Shown piece by piece: positions 37,689 to 49,439 of a stretch of 64,000 nucleotides of DNA. Every line of letters begins with the position of its first letter. Positions within the stretch are counted from its first letter, which is position 1. The DNA comes from Ilyonectria destructans (taxonomy: Eukaryota > Ascomycota > Sordariomycetes > Hypocreales > Nectriaceae): contig JAHEWK010000005.1 in assembly GCA_020740775.1 (NCBI GenBank), forward strand, positions 2,108,001 through 2,172,000, written 5' to 3'. The translations under genes were made by a program, and so were the position numbers. The notes under the pieces are model-generated. The model was not told the origin of the DNA. It did not search any database and worked only from the letters and a program-made list of their open reading frames with translations.

Positions 37689-38960
37689 ATGCCTGTTCAC
37701 CATCTCATGGTCGGCACCTGGACGCCTCCAGGTGCCATCTTCACTTTCGCCTTTGACGATGAGGCTTTGACTTTGAAGCTCATCAAGCGGACCCCGATTG
37801 CCGAGGATGAACCCATCTCGTGGATGACATTTAACGTTGGTCTCACCCATCTCTTACTCACTCAATTGGCCTGATTCAAATGTGAAAATTGGATGGAAAC
37901 CAAACGTTGGGACTCAATTGAACAAACCCGCTGACTTGCTCTCAAACAGCACACCAAAAAGACCATCTATGGTGCCGCCATGAAGAAGTGGTCCAGCTTC
38001 GCTGTCGAGTCGCCCACCACCATTACCCACCAGGCCTCTCACCCCATGCAGCACGACCGTATGTCCAACTGCTCTCGAGTCTTTAATTAAAACAAAACTA
38101 ATATTGTTCCCGCAGCCAATGCCTCTCTCTCCACCACAAACACCCGTGCCATCTTCCTCCTCGCCGCCCAGAAGCCTCCCTACGCCGTCTACTGCAACCC
38201 CTTCTACGACCACGCTGGTCACGGCGCCGTCTTCACCACCGACCCGGCCACCGGTGCGCTGCTCGAAAATATCCAGAACTACGAGTACCAGCCCAACTCG
38301 GGCATCCACGGCATGGTCTTCGACCCCTCCGAGACCTACCTGTACTCGGCCGACCTGCGCGCCAACAAGATCTGGGTCCACCGCCGGCGCTCCGCCGAAG
38401 ACCCGGCCCTCGACCTCGTCGGCTCCGTCGACTCCCCCGAGCCCCGCGACCACCCCCGCTGGGTCGCCCTGCATCCTTCCGGCCATTACCTGTATGCGCT
38501 GATGGAGAAGGGCAACCAAATCCGCGAGTACGTCATCGACCAGGAGACGCACATGCCCATCTACACGCGCCGCCACTGGCCGCTCATCCCGCCGGGCATC
38601 CCCGAGAGCGACCGCTGGACACAGTACCGCGCCGACGTGTGCACGCTGTCCTCGTCGGGGCGTTACCTGTTCGCCTCTTCGCGCGCCAACAAGTTCGACC
38701 TGACCGGCTACATTGCCGCCTTTGCCCTCAGCGAGGAGGGCGCCGTCGAGCGCCAGATCCTGCTCAACCCCACGCCTACCAGCGGCGGCCACAGCAACGC
38801 CGTCTCGCCGTCGCCGTGGACGGACGAGTGGGTCGCCATCACCGACGACCAGGAGGGATGGCTCGAGATTTACCGCTGGAAGGATGAGTTCCTAGCACGC
38901 GTGGCGAGGGTTCGCGTGCCTGAGCCCGGATTTGGCATGAACGCCATCTGGCATGATTGA
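37689..38960 (+). CDS. cmle: 3-carboxy-cis,cis-muconate cyclase (lactonizing, beta-propeller)
   Basis: Exons 37689-37835, 37950-38058 and 38116-38960 give a 366-aa protein, the length I recall for the Neurospora enzyme. The start MPVHHLMVGTWTPPGAIFT and the segments ETYLYSADLRANKIW, DHPRWVALHPSGHYLYALM, SSGRYLFASSRANKF, SGGHSNAVSP and DDQEGWLEIYRWKDEFLARV are typical of this seven-bladed propeller family, which is related to bacterial 6-phosphogluconolactonase. The enzyme converts 3-carboxy-cis,cis-muconate to 3-carboxymuconolactone in the protocatechuate branch of the fungal beta-ketoadipate pathway. The frame is open upstream to an ATG at 37551, which would add a 46-residue Arg/Ser-rich presequence. 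Intron 1 has an unusual GTTGGT donor. No other pathway gene is nearby. Confidence 0.92.
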
Positions 38961-39359
38961 TCAGCCGCAGAGGCAGATGGAACGTACAAGGAAACACCTA
39001 AGCTATAGAAAGGCAGGAACACTAGACTCCTACAACGGCAGGACCCAATCATGCATGCAAGGAATATAAAGCCAAAGCCAATGAATTACGACTAATCGAG
39101 GAAAACTCGTCACGCCCATGCAACCCACCTTCACCAGCCTTCACAGAGTGAATACATGTCCTCATAACACCCATCGTGCCAGGTTTGCATGAATGTGACT
39201 GGGCAAATCTCGACTGTAATAAAACAATATAGCCAGATTAGGCTCTGTTATTGGTCGAGACTCCTTTATCCCAGGCTCTGGAAACTCTGCTATCCTGAGC
39301 TACATCTTACAGATACACCTTATCAAATGCCTTCCGTCTCCCACGAATCCCATCAATTA
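38961..39359. other. Convergent spacer between muconate cyclase and Mam3
   Basis: Contains the 3' ends of both genes. No coding signal or RNA gene seen. Confidence 0.5.
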
Positions 39360-41225
39360 CTATTTTCCAGTCCCATTACCGTTGGTCTTGGCAGCACCAT
39401 CCAAGGTGTACGGCTCGCCTTCCAACGCATCTTCATGCATTGCACCCAATAACGGCGTTCGTTCATTGCCGCCTGTGGCAATTTGTGAATCTCTCACGCC
39501 GAGATGCGACGCGGGCCGCGGTGATAATCTAGTGGCAGCGTCAAGACCCTGCTTGATCTTGAATACGCTAGCCCGAGTATTGTTGAGCGGCCGGGTCGCC
39601 CTGTTAGCGGGGCCGAGTCGGAGGTGTTGCCTCATCTCATCCAAGCTCGCCTTGACCAGAACTGGCGGACCCTCGATGCCGCCGTCAGAGGTGCGTCGCT
39701 TCATGTGAATCGCCGTCCTAGCGGCGTTGTGGAATCCGCCGTCGTAATTGCTGTGGTAGGAGCCAACCATTATCGCTTCATCATCCAGGTCGGGGGCTAC
39801 ATCTACCAAGATGGCGGTTTCGGGGGCGCTTTTGCTGGCTGCAGCTGCCACGGCGGCGGCTTCGGCATGAATACGGCGAGCTCGGGGAGCGGGAGTAAGG
39901 CGTCGAATTGCCTTGTGGACATCGACATAGACATCCGACTCGTCGACAATTTCCCTGCTTGTGGGTTAGCGGCTGGACAACTAGGTGATACATGGGTTTG
40001 ACTTACTCTCCAATCAGCTCCTCAATCACATCCTCAAGGGTAACAACGCCCAGAGCGCCATGATCCGATCCAGGGAAAGCCGAAACAAGAACCATGTGGG
40101 ACTTGCCCTCCTGGAAGAAATTTATTATGTCTAGACAGCTTGTTTCCGGTCTTGTCTCGACAATTGCGCCGAGGGGGACATCGCGGACTGGGGTCTTGTC
40201 CTCGGGGTCGTAGGTGATGAGCGTCTTGACCAAGAGCATGCCGACAAAGTCGAGCGGGCTTCCGGAACGGTAGATGGGAATTCTCGAGTATCCTGAGGTC
40301 AAGATATCATCCATAGTTTTCTCGTCCAGAACGTGATCCTCCGAAAGCGTGTATACGTCATCCATAGGTGTCATGACCTCAGCCACAGGCTTGTCCTTCA
40401 AGTCCAGAACCGCGGTAATGATGGTGACCTCATCCTGGTTGAGTCGCTCAGAAAGCTCGCCCAGGGATTTGTGGAGTGTAACGAGCGTCTTCAAGCCACT
40501 CTTTTTGTAGAGAGTGCCATGGTCCTCGCCCAAGATCCAATCGAGAAGCTTTGCGATGGGATAGGACACAGGACCCGTGAAGTACATAAGTGCGAGGACA
40601 GGTTTTGACATGTAGCCACCGATTTGAAGACCGTATCGGACGCAGACGGACTGGGGGACGATTTCACCAAAGATAACTGTGTTATGGTTAGCACACCCAT
40701 CAGGTGAGGGTAATTTACAAGGGTACTGCGTACCGATAAGCACCGTACTGCCGACGACGGCTGCAATGCCACCGCCAAGGGTCCTGTCCAAGACGACGGG
40801 CAATGATTCGTTGACGATGACATTGGAGAGAAGCAGTGTGACCAAAACCCAATGTTTTCCTCGGTTTATTAGCTTGAGAACTCGCTTCGCATTACGATGT
40901 TGGGGTTCCGTGGGATCGCCTGAGAGAACCTGGAGGTAAATGCTGTCCTGCCCCATCAAGCTTGGCATTGTCAGCATCCGCCAAGGAAACGCGCGGAGGA
41001 GACTTACGCAATCGTCAGGCCCGCGAATGCACCGCCGAGTAGTACCAGGGTCATTGAGGCCACGAGAAGCACCACGAGGCTCGGGCCTTCGCTGTCAGGC
41101 TCATGAGAGTGAGGACTGCGTTTTGACAGCGGGTGCGCCGCAACGGCAGTCAAACCAGTACCAAGGATTCGGCCCAAGCCCAGCACGGCGGGCCGGAGTG
41201 CGCTGTATCTCGCTGTTCGTCGCAT
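39360..41225 (-). CDS. mam3: Mam3-like CNNM/CorC transporter (DUF21 plus CBS domains)
   Basis: Exons 41225-41008, 40960-40734, 40676-40007 and 39954-39360 give a 569-aa protein. The DUF21 (CNNM) transmembrane domain has a first segment [20 protein letters not shown], then [19 protein letters not shown], and the family signature [16 protein letters not shown], created by splicing intron 2. A cystathionine-beta-synthase pair follows (about residues 245-370), with [27 protein letters not shown] and [13 protein letters not shown]. The C-terminal ~190 residues are cytosolic and low complexity. Yeast Mam3 is a vacuolar membrane protein affecting metal sensitivity and Mg2+ handling; the family is linked to Mg2+ transport. 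The first intron (47 bp) uses an AAG acceptor. Confidence 0.92.
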
Positions 41226-42225
41226 CTTTGCGCGTTTGTGTTTGCGAAGGTGGGCGAATTTAATTCGGTGGTGTGATACTGGAAGTGGTGGCCAATTCGG
41301 TTGTGTCGTCGGTTGATGTCGGGTACTCGCTCTGCTTCGACGGCGCGAGAAGCTGGAGTAAAAAGGCGTCGAGTCAAGGATGTCCCTGCGATAATGTCGA
41401 GAGGATAATACGAGACGGGGAGTGGACGATCGCCTGCAGTACCCGTGTCGCGCCGAAGCTATTCAAAGGAGAAGAGCAGCGGGATTGACTGAGTCTACGG
41501 GCGTTGCGACCCTTTCGCACCGAAGGCGGATGTTGATGGTGAAGAAACAAGAACTGGGAGGCACGGACGAACAGTTGGAGAGAGAACCCACTAGGAATCG
41601 ACGGGGTCACAGGGAACCACAAGGAACGATGACGCCAACAGGGTGAGCTCTCAGCGGAGGGCGAGGGGTCCTGATTGGCCGGAAGCCCACTAGCCCAGGT
41701 GCAAATGAACGCCACTAAAGGCCCCCATATCACAGCGCTCTGTACCACTAATTATCGTGTAACTGTAATACGATACGGCAGTACGGCAGTGAGCAGTGGG
41801 TAATGGGTGACTGCCAAGGTATCGCCCTAATTACCACGGCTTTGGCAATGTTCCACCGGAACTGTGTAAGCGGTAGTCATCCATCTGTAAACAAATTCGA
41901 TGATTGATGCACAGCAACAGGAAAGTTTATCGATCAGCTAAGTCAGTGTCTCACCTCTGTTGGCGACAAAGGTGTCACACGACCAGCTGCAGTGTGCGGA
42001 GGGAGATGAGGCCGGACAACGTGAGACTCTCGGACAATGAATGCCATGGCATGTGTTGCATGGTCTAAATTGCGCGTGTTGGGTGCTGATATCATCCCTG
42101 CCCTTGGCAAGTTGGCAGAATCCATCAACAAGATGCGATTGCAACCTCTCCCCTCCCTGCATAGCAATCCGAGGTTGCGCCATGTTCCCGACTCCCGAGT
42201 ACAAAGTAATCCAAGCGCGCTCCTC
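41226..42225. other. Spacer between Mam3 and PHGDH genes
   Basis: Contains the Mam3 promoter side and the 3' flank of the phosphoglycerate dehydrogenase gene. A plus-strand ORF entering from 42037 is the antisense of the dehydrogenase. No independent gene seen. Confidence 0.5.
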
Positions 42226-43947
42226 TCACAGCTTAACCAGACTTACATCCAAAACGCCCTCGGAATTCCTGAGCCCTTCGAGGACTTCATTGCTCACCGG
42301 CCCCAAAACGCCCAAAATCATCAACGCCTCGTTGCCCTTGGGTCCATCCAACGGCCCGTCCTGCACTGCAGCCAGCTGCTGCTGTGGGTCAAGGCTGGCG
42401 ACTTGCATAAACTTGATGTTGATACCGTGCGCGCCGAGCACCATCCCCACGCCTCCAATTTTGCCCGGCTCGTCGTAGTTGTGCAGGATGATGAGCGTGC
42501 CCTCCGGCGTGAAGGCGCCGTTGAACCGGTCCAGCTTGGAGATGTACACCTGCTCGTCAGACGCGTATCCTTCGATGACTTGCTCGTTCCCGCTGTTGCC
42601 GGCCTCGTAGGACCGCAGCGTCACAAGGTTGGCAAACGTCGGCGGCTGTGCCTCGCGGGAGTGCGTCTCGCTGATCACAATACCCTTCTCCTTGGCAATG
42701 AGTGTCGCGTTGACAATGTTGACGTGCGAGTCGCTAAACGACGCCACCAGGCCCTTGACCAACGCTGCGAATAGCGGCTTCGTGTTGGGCATGCCTGCCA
42801 GGTCGCCGTGGTAGATCAACTCGAACCGCCGGTGGCCCATCATGCCGCCCTTGCTGCGCACAAAGTGCTGCGTGTACAGCCGGCCCATCTTCTCGACCAG
42901 TTGCACAGACGGCTGCAACTTGCGGTACTCCTCCGGCAGGATGATGGGTGCGTTGACGGCGCTCGTGGGGAGGCCACCCCGGAGGATCTCAAGGACTTGC
43001 TTACATACGTCCATGGAAACATTCTCCTGGGCCTCAACGGTGGATGCGCCGAGATGAGGCGTTGCCACCACCTTAGGATGCTTACTGAGCTTTGCAGCTG
43101 CTGAGTCTGGCTGGAGCGGTTCTGAGGACCAGACGTCGATGCCAGCTCCGGCAATCCATCCCTCATCCAAGCCCTTGATCAACGCTGCCTCATTGTACAC
43201 GCCACCTCGTGCCACGTTGAGGACGCGGGCCGTCTTCTTCATTTTCTTTAGTTCCTCCTCCCCAATAAGATCCAACGTCGTTGCCAGGAGTGGTGTGTGG
43301 ATTGTCAAGAAGTCCACCACAGGTAGGAGGTCTTGCAAGCCGGGGACAAGCTGGACGCCGGCCTGGCGCGCAATATCGGCGCTCGCGTACGGATCAACCG
43401 CAACGACTGTCATGCCCAGGCCCTTGGCCATCCGGGCCACGTTCATACCGACCTTGCCCAGGCCGATGATACCCAGTGTCTTGCCGCTGACCTCTACGCC
43501 AACGAGCTTGCTGCGTTCCCACCGTCCGTCCTTGACAGTCCCATCGGCACGGCCCAGATTCCGGGCCGTCGCTAGGAGGAGTGCGACGGTGTGCTCTGCT
43601 GCTGCAAGAATGTTGCCCGCGGGTGAGTTGACAACGATGATGCCCTGTGTTGTCGCAGCCGGTACGTCGATGTTGTCGACGCCGACACCGGCTCGAGCGA
43701 CAACCCGGAGCTTGTTCCCTGCCCGTAATACGTCGGCCGTGACCTGAGTCTCGGACCGAACGATGAGGCCATGGTATTGAGGGATGAGGGAGACGACCTC
43801 CTCCGCCGAGAGACCAAGCTTGTTGTCCACGTCAAAGTGGGGAGTGAGAAGTGCCAGGCCGTCCGGAGAGACCTTCTCGGGAACCAAGATCCGGGGCCGG
43901 GCCGGGCTCCCAGACGACGGGGGATCATGAGTAGCTGAAGGGGCCAT
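42226..43947 (-). CDS. SER3: D-3-phosphoglycerate dehydrogenase
   Basis: Single-exon 573-aa enzyme for the first step of serine synthesis: 3-phosphoglycerate plus NAD+ to 3-phosphohydroxypyruvate, in the cytosol. It contains the NAD-binding glycine motif GLGKVG at residues 162-167 followed by an Asp-containing VAVDPYAS segment. Catalytic Arg247 (NVARGGV), Glu276 (SSEPL) and His298 (TPHLGAST) are all present. Residues ~330-480 form the intervening (ASB) domain. The C-terminal ~80 residues are an ACT regulatory domain (TLIILHNYDEPGKIGGVGMV), which binds serine for feedback inhibition in the long-form enzymes. The three-domain layout is like bacterial and animal PHGDH rather than yeast Ser3/Ser33, which carry an N-terminal extension and lack the ASB domain. 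Confidence 0.95.
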   Translation of the reverse strand: MAPSATHDPPSSGSPARPRILVPEKVSPDGLALLTPHFDVDNKLGLSAEEVVSLIPQYHGLIVRSETQVTADVLRAGNKLRVVARAGVGVDNIDVPAATTQGIIVVNSPAGNILAAAEHTVALLLATARNLGRADGTVKDGRWERSKLVGVEVSGKTLGIIGLGKVGMNVARMAKGLGMTVVAVDPYASADIARQAGVQLVPGLQDLLPVVDFLTIHTPLLATTLDLIGEEELKKMKKTARVLNVARGGVYNEAALIKGLDEGWIAGAGIDVWSSEPLQPDSAAAKLSKHPKVVATPHLGASTVEAQENVSMDVCKQVLEILRGGLPTSAVNAPIILPEEYRKLQPSVQLVEKMGRLYTQHFVRSKGGMMGHRRFELIYHGDLAGMPNTKPLFAALVKGLVASFSDSHVNIVNATLIAKEKGIVISETHSREAQPPTFANLVTLRSYEAGNSGNEQVIEGYASDEQVYISKLDRFNGAFTPEGTLIILHNYDEPGKIGGVGMVLGAHGINIKFMQVASLDPQQQLAAVQDGPLDGPKGNEALMILGVLGPVSNEVLEGLRNSEGVLDVSLVKL

Positions 43948-46750
43948 TTTGGTAGGTGTACGATCTCAGTGTATGTGATCAAGAAATTCGGTGGGAGAGT
44001 GGTGACTATGTAAGATTTGTATGAGTGATGTTGACCAAACTGCGATGAGAAGCGTGGAGATGCGTGTAAGTAAAAGTCGGAGAAAAGAATCCAGATGGCG
44101 TGCAGGATATAGGTCCTGACCCCCTCTCTTGACTCTTCCCTCTTCCACCGCCTTAAGGAGCACTGAGAGGCGCTCCGCCACCATTCTCTCCGTGTCCAAT
44201 CCGACCGAACAAAGCCTAGCCAACCGAAGGTCAACGATGAAGCCTTAGACACAGAAGCCCCTCTTAGCAGGCCGCAATGCATGCGATGTCCCGTCCCGCG
44301 CTCGACTAATATCCATTACTGGCCTCCCCACGCCAAGATTGCATGTCTTAAAGCGTCCCCGGACGCGGGGGGACAGCTTCCTACCCGCTTACGGCTGAGG
44401 CCGACGCCCGGAGGATGAGACACAAGTTGGCCACCATACGCACCGCAGGCGGGGGATGACGATGCTAGTCCAACGTGAGGCGGCTCGACGAACCGCGAGC
44501 CCGAACTTTAACCCTTCAACCCCTCATTTTCCCCATGCCGAACTACTGCAAGCCACAAGGCCAGTGGGCGTGGGGAATGGATCGACTGGGTGGCCACGGT
44601 GCTCCAGCCTCGATGCCGCCCACCCTTCCGCGGCACCCGGAATAGGCACAGCTTGAAAGATCGAGGCATCGAGGCATTGGGGGTTGCTGCGCTGGCAGGG
44701 TGGGCTGAGGCGGAACGATTGGGGGTGTGAGATGGCCATTACCTGCATCCCTCGCGAACGAGAGGGCCTCTGCCGCCTACTTGTGCCGTCATTGGATGGC
44801 TTCCGGACCCATGGTGATGCTGTGACCACACTTTGTATCAGACTCATGCATGACCGCCCGCGCGTATTGCTTTTTTGAGGCGGTAAGCATGTCCGTCGTC
44901 GGACTTCTTGAACCTGATCATGCCAGTAAATCTCTCTTTCCGTACAAGTGCTATCCACGTCCAGTTGTGCCATGATGCCGAGGTTACACTGTAAGGATGA
45001 GGTAGGAGAGCCATTCTCCCCTCATTAATTTTCTTTCACCATTTTGTCGTCTTCCTAGAAGCACGACAACAATCGTGTGTTTTCAAATCAATGCTAACAT
45101 CAAGGCAAAGTTAATTGCGCCGTGGAAGGAGCCAGAAGACAATGAAGACGACGATGACAGCAACCTTCCCGCATAAGCTGTTGACGAAGATGGCTTTGAT
45201 GACGTTGTTACCCGTGATACTGTTCAACTTGAGGCCAATGATGATATTTCTAACACACAGCAGTTTGACGATGACGAGATGACCCGAGATGGGACGTTTT
45301 GAGCATATCATATATGCTGCCCAAGAAGTGATGTTGAAGCAGCCTAAACCTCAATGAACGGTACCTACAGCCCATGACAAGGCCGCATTCTTCAACACGT
45401 CTCAAAATAGTACCGTTCTTAGCGTAAGAAGTGCATAAAGTATTTCATTTTCCACTGTCTTCAGCTTTATGGCCAATGTAGTGCTTCGTGTCCTATACTT
45501 GCATTGGGGTCATGGAGGGGCCGAGCAAGGATGCGACAGCTCGTCGATTATTCGCGTCGCCCATATCTGGAAGAGCGCACTTTCTCGCTGTACTCTATAC
45601 TCTATTCAAATAGTAGGATAAAAATTATATTAATAGTTATATTTAATTTAATAAAAATAATAAATAGAGTATCTACTCACTTATTTATATACACATACAC
45701 TAAGTCTTTTTATTAACTTTAGGGTCTAGCCTAAAGACCTTTAACCGACCCTAATCCTATCCCCTATGGCAATACATTATATTCTGATACATATTACTTT
45801 GAATCAGAACTTCATGTATCCCACTGTAGCCAACTTCGAATGTGGCACCACGGCGAAGATCATGCGCCACTGGGAGTGCAAGCATCCCAGCTACCTTGGC
45901 AGAGTCCGTGAGGCAAATCTTCACGTATGATTCGTTAGAAGGTGGATCATAGCGAAAGTAATGCTGTTTGTGCTTTACGACTGAAGAGATGGCCGGGTTC
46001 TTTGGGTTCGACCAAACAACGGAATGGCTTGATCGAGCCCGGATGTTGGCCCGGAGCTCAGACCAAGATGTCTCTTAGACTGCGGAGTGCCCATATCAAA
46101 ATGAGTCTGATCACGCAAGCACAATTGTAAGTTAGGTCCTGAAATTCACAGAACTCGAAGGCATTGCTGGACTGAGTGTTCTGAGGGCATGAGGGCGATT
46201 GCAGATAAATGGCGGTTACCAGGTATATAGGACTGAATTACGAATACCACGGCGATGTCCATCTCATATTCCTTGTGTATTCGTGCACTAGGTCGAGATA
46301 TGTTGCCATAGGTGGTTGTGTTGGGTCAGTGGTATATGGGGCTTTCTTGCATCTATGGATCGGAGGCGCAAGGAGTGGACGGGGTGAGGGAGTTGTACTA
46401 AATTTCTGGTATATTAATTCCGTCTCGATGATAATATTGAGTGATAGATTAGTTACGCCCTAGCATCCACCGCTTGCAAGTAAAGCCATCCCCGGTCGGT
46501 TGGATATTCCAGGTCAAGGGTTGCGACCGCGCGACTGCGGGCAAATGCTAAAGACAGAGCATATGAGTACCTCGCGATATATTACAATTTCAGTTTGATT
46601 TGATCCCATGGGCTCATGCAAGCAGAACCATAACCACTAGGAGAACTAAGGGAAAAGCGTGTGAATGAGAGACCCATACGACAACAAGCCTCCGTACTCG
46701 GATTAAAAAAGCGGAACTATATTGTAGCTCATCTCTCTACTTCTGCGTTT
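43948..46750. other. Gene-free 2.8-kb stretch with AT-rich island
   Basis: Next to the dehydrogenase lies its promoter. At 45080-45310 a plus-strand reading is rich in Asp/Glu codons but broken by stops, possibly a decayed coding fragment of unknown origin. 45600-45715 is very AT-rich. No intact gene is supported. Confidence 0.5.
45717..45736. repeat. Short inverted repeat CTTTAGG-6-CCTAAAG
   Basis: A perfect 7-bp inverted repeat with a 6-base spacer lies at the edge of an AT-rich island (45600-45715). It could be a remnant transposon end or simply a chance hairpin. No partner copy was noticed elsewhere in the window. Confidence 0.35.
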
Positions 46751-48033
46751 TTAGAAGTTTGCCTTGCCAGTAAACTTCTCGTTCTGGACAATCTCAATCC
46801 AGTAACCATCGGGGTCCAGCAGAAACGCGACGTTTTTCATCCGTCCATCTGTCAATCTCTTCTTCCAGCTGACCTCAAGATCCTCGAACCGTTGGCAGGC
46901 GGCATCCAAATTATCAACCGAGATACCTAAAAAGATACACAGTTAGAAAAGGTTTGCTAGTTTGTGCCATCCATCCTGTCCATGGTGGGAATGGTCCAAT
47001 CTGGCGCGCACGCAGAACAACTTACAGATATGCCCAAATCCTTGGGGTTGGCTGTTGCCGTCATGATAATGGAAACTCTCATCAGTTTCTGTCCCAATAT
47101 TGTAAGTGAGCTCTAGAAGCCCCTCTCTGTGAGAGATGTCGCCGTTTTCAACCACAGGCGTGTCGCCGGGGTATCCCAAGAAGTAGAGGTTGAAGCCTGC
47201 GCCGGGATTTTCCAGGGTACGCATAAGAGTCATGCCGAGCACCTCCTTGTAGTACTTGAGAGACTTTTCGATATCCTTAACTCGAAGCATGGTGTGGTTC
47301 TAAAAAGTCAGCTGAAAACCACTTGAGCTTCATTGAGGAATTCATACCATGGTGTAGGTGGACACATCAGTCACCTTGACATCCTCCGTCTCAGTGTACG
47401 GGTTTCGGGCGATAACTTCGACCCAGTAGCCATCAGGGTCAAGTACAAAAGCAATGTTCCTCATTCGGCCGTCAGAAAGCTTCTTTTGGAACTTGTAGCC
47501 CGCATCCTCGAGGCGCTGGCACGCCGCCTGGATATTGTCCACGCTGATACAGAAGTGACCAAAACCACGGTGAGGCTCCTTATTGCCATTGTTGATCTTG
47601 TACTCAGGATCTGACTCTGTTCCGTGATTATGAGTTAATTCTACAATGCCCTCTCTGTCGAAAGCCGACTTGCCGGAGCTGACGGCGTTGGCGGAGTCGT
47701 AGGCCAGGAAGTAGAGGTCGAACTTGTTCTCGGGAAACTCGAGCTTCTTGATGAGGCTAAGGCCCAGGAACTCGTAGAACTTGACTAAAAGGAAACAAAG
47801 TTAGCTAGATAGCCTAAGCAACATTCTGTGGAAAGCTATTGCAGCTAGGTCAAGCTCTGGTCGAGCTCTGGTCATCAAGGTGGTGAGCTGACGTACCAGA
47901 TTCCTTAGGGTCCTTGACTCGAATCCTTGCCTAGCATTAGTGCCTGCGGGTCTAGCACAGCGGAGGGGCCAAACTCGGGGGCTTACATCGAGTGGTTGAA
48001 CTTGTAGTTGTTGGTATCCGTGGTGGCCGCCAT
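46751..48033 (-). CDS. glo1: Glyoxalase I (lactoylglutathione lyase), two-domain
   Basis: Five exons, 48033-47987, 47925-47897, 47784-47348, 47299-47026 and 46926-46751, give a 320-aa monomeric glyoxalase I made of two tandem VOC domains. Domain 1 runs from FNHSMIRVKDPKESVKFYEF and includes FDREGIVELTHNHGTESD. Domain 2 starts NHTMLRVKDIEKSLKYYKEV, with REGLLELTYNIGTETD and ends LLDPDGYWIEIVQ. Metal-ligand type His (NH-S/T-M, residue 14 in domain 1) and Glu positions (VELTHN, WVEVI/WIEIV) are present in both halves. It converts the methylglyoxal-glutathione adduct to S-lactoylglutathione in the cytosol. Exon 2 is only 29 nt and intron 1 needs an AAG acceptor to hold the frame; the junctions read through continuously into the family sequence. 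Confidence 0.92.
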
Positions 48034-49439
48034 GGTTACTGATCTCACTTGGTTTCCTGGCTCTGGTCAGTGGCAGGATTCTCGAAGCGGGGGTGACGAG
48101 GGAGTACCTGTGGAGAAGGGGGCAGAGGTTGCTTTAGGGAAAGAAAGGGTGTTTTGGACGGCTCTGAGACGTTGCACAGCTCTTGCGGCGTTCATTGAGA
48201 TGAGGCAAATGTCTTATCGTTGGGGTAGAACATGCAAGACGCTGAATAATCTCGCCGGTTGAATGTGGGTGAACCCCTCCATTCTAGCTACCCCACTTCG
48301 CGTTTGACGAGGATGCATCTGTACTGACGTCAAACGACAGTATCCGGAATATTTCTCTGGGAAGAGGGAGACTAACCGCGGCTACGAAGACCATTAAAGT
48401 TAACAACGCACTAGGCCCGTGACGCCTAACTTCCACAAGTGTTGTCTCATTGAAGCGACAGTTATGTCATCGTGACATATGGATATGCAGCCAATCCCGG
48501 CATACGACCCCAGGCACTGCCACGGATCCAAGGAGTTTGGTAGCAGTGTGCACAGTTCATATTTCATCCCGTAAATCATGGGCACACAAACATTGAAACT
48601 CCTATGTATCCATCAACGACTTCGCCCAAAAGATGTCACCAATATTTCGGGTGTAGGGTAGAGGCACAAGTCGATGAGCACTGTACACTCGACTGAAATT
48701 CATTTCATTAGCGAGATTTCTGCCCTTGGGTTAGGATCTACTCTCAATAAAGAACCTTGGTGTTATTATTTCCAATAATCAGCACTTAGTCTCATCAGGC
48801 AGTGGGGAATGAGGTGTTGTTATTGCTAAGTGAGCAGGAAGCTCTCCTCAGACTAAGTTGACGCCAAGACGAAGGTAGTCGGCCATGGCCAGATGCTAGA
48901 TTTCGACCTCGCGGCATATTGCATGGAGGGCGAACGAACATCTCGATCCAGATACGGCAAAGAAAATCTTCGCAATCCTCTTGGTTGGATTCCTTCAAGG
49001 TTGCGCCGGATTGACTGGGATGTTGAAGGGGACCCTTGTTGGTTCAGTACCACTGCCACTGCCAGCCGGGGGTCGATGCAACTGCGGGGCCCCCATCCAT
49101 CGCTGGAAAGTCTGTCGACCGCACCGTGTGCCGCTCTTCGACTGTATGATTAGCCGCCCGCCTCAGCTTGGCCTCGACTTCGTACAGCCTCATCCTCCTA
49201 CTCCGCCCATTTTTACTCGACTCTTGAATCACACTGGGAGGTCTAGTATGCGAAGCTATGCTATTTCTCTCCTCAACCCTCATGGATATCGCGCCTTGAT
49301 CACCAACGACGCTGCGATTCTATGAGGACGACACAACGTCATACCGCCCCGACCTGGACGATCCTCAACACGCCCCAGCACCGCCTGCTCAATCACCGAC
49401 CGTCAAAGTGCGACACCGAGACCCCCTAACATCCCGAAG
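48034..49439. other. Divergent spacer between GLO1 and the 653-aa protein gene
   Basis: Should contain both promoters. Several short ORFs on both strands around 48.8-49.3 kb have no recognisable motif and are not supported. No RNA gene seen. Confidence 0.5.

Noticed and set aside
37914..38792. 292-codon minus-strand ORF opposite the muconate cyclase
   Set aside because: Val/Gly/Arg-rich antisense of a GC-rich exon that is fully explained on the plus strand.
42037..42774. 245-codon plus-strand ORF at the 3' end of the phosphoglycerate dehydrogenase gene
   Set aside because: Antisense to the ACT-domain end of the dehydrogenase; no own motif or splice signals.
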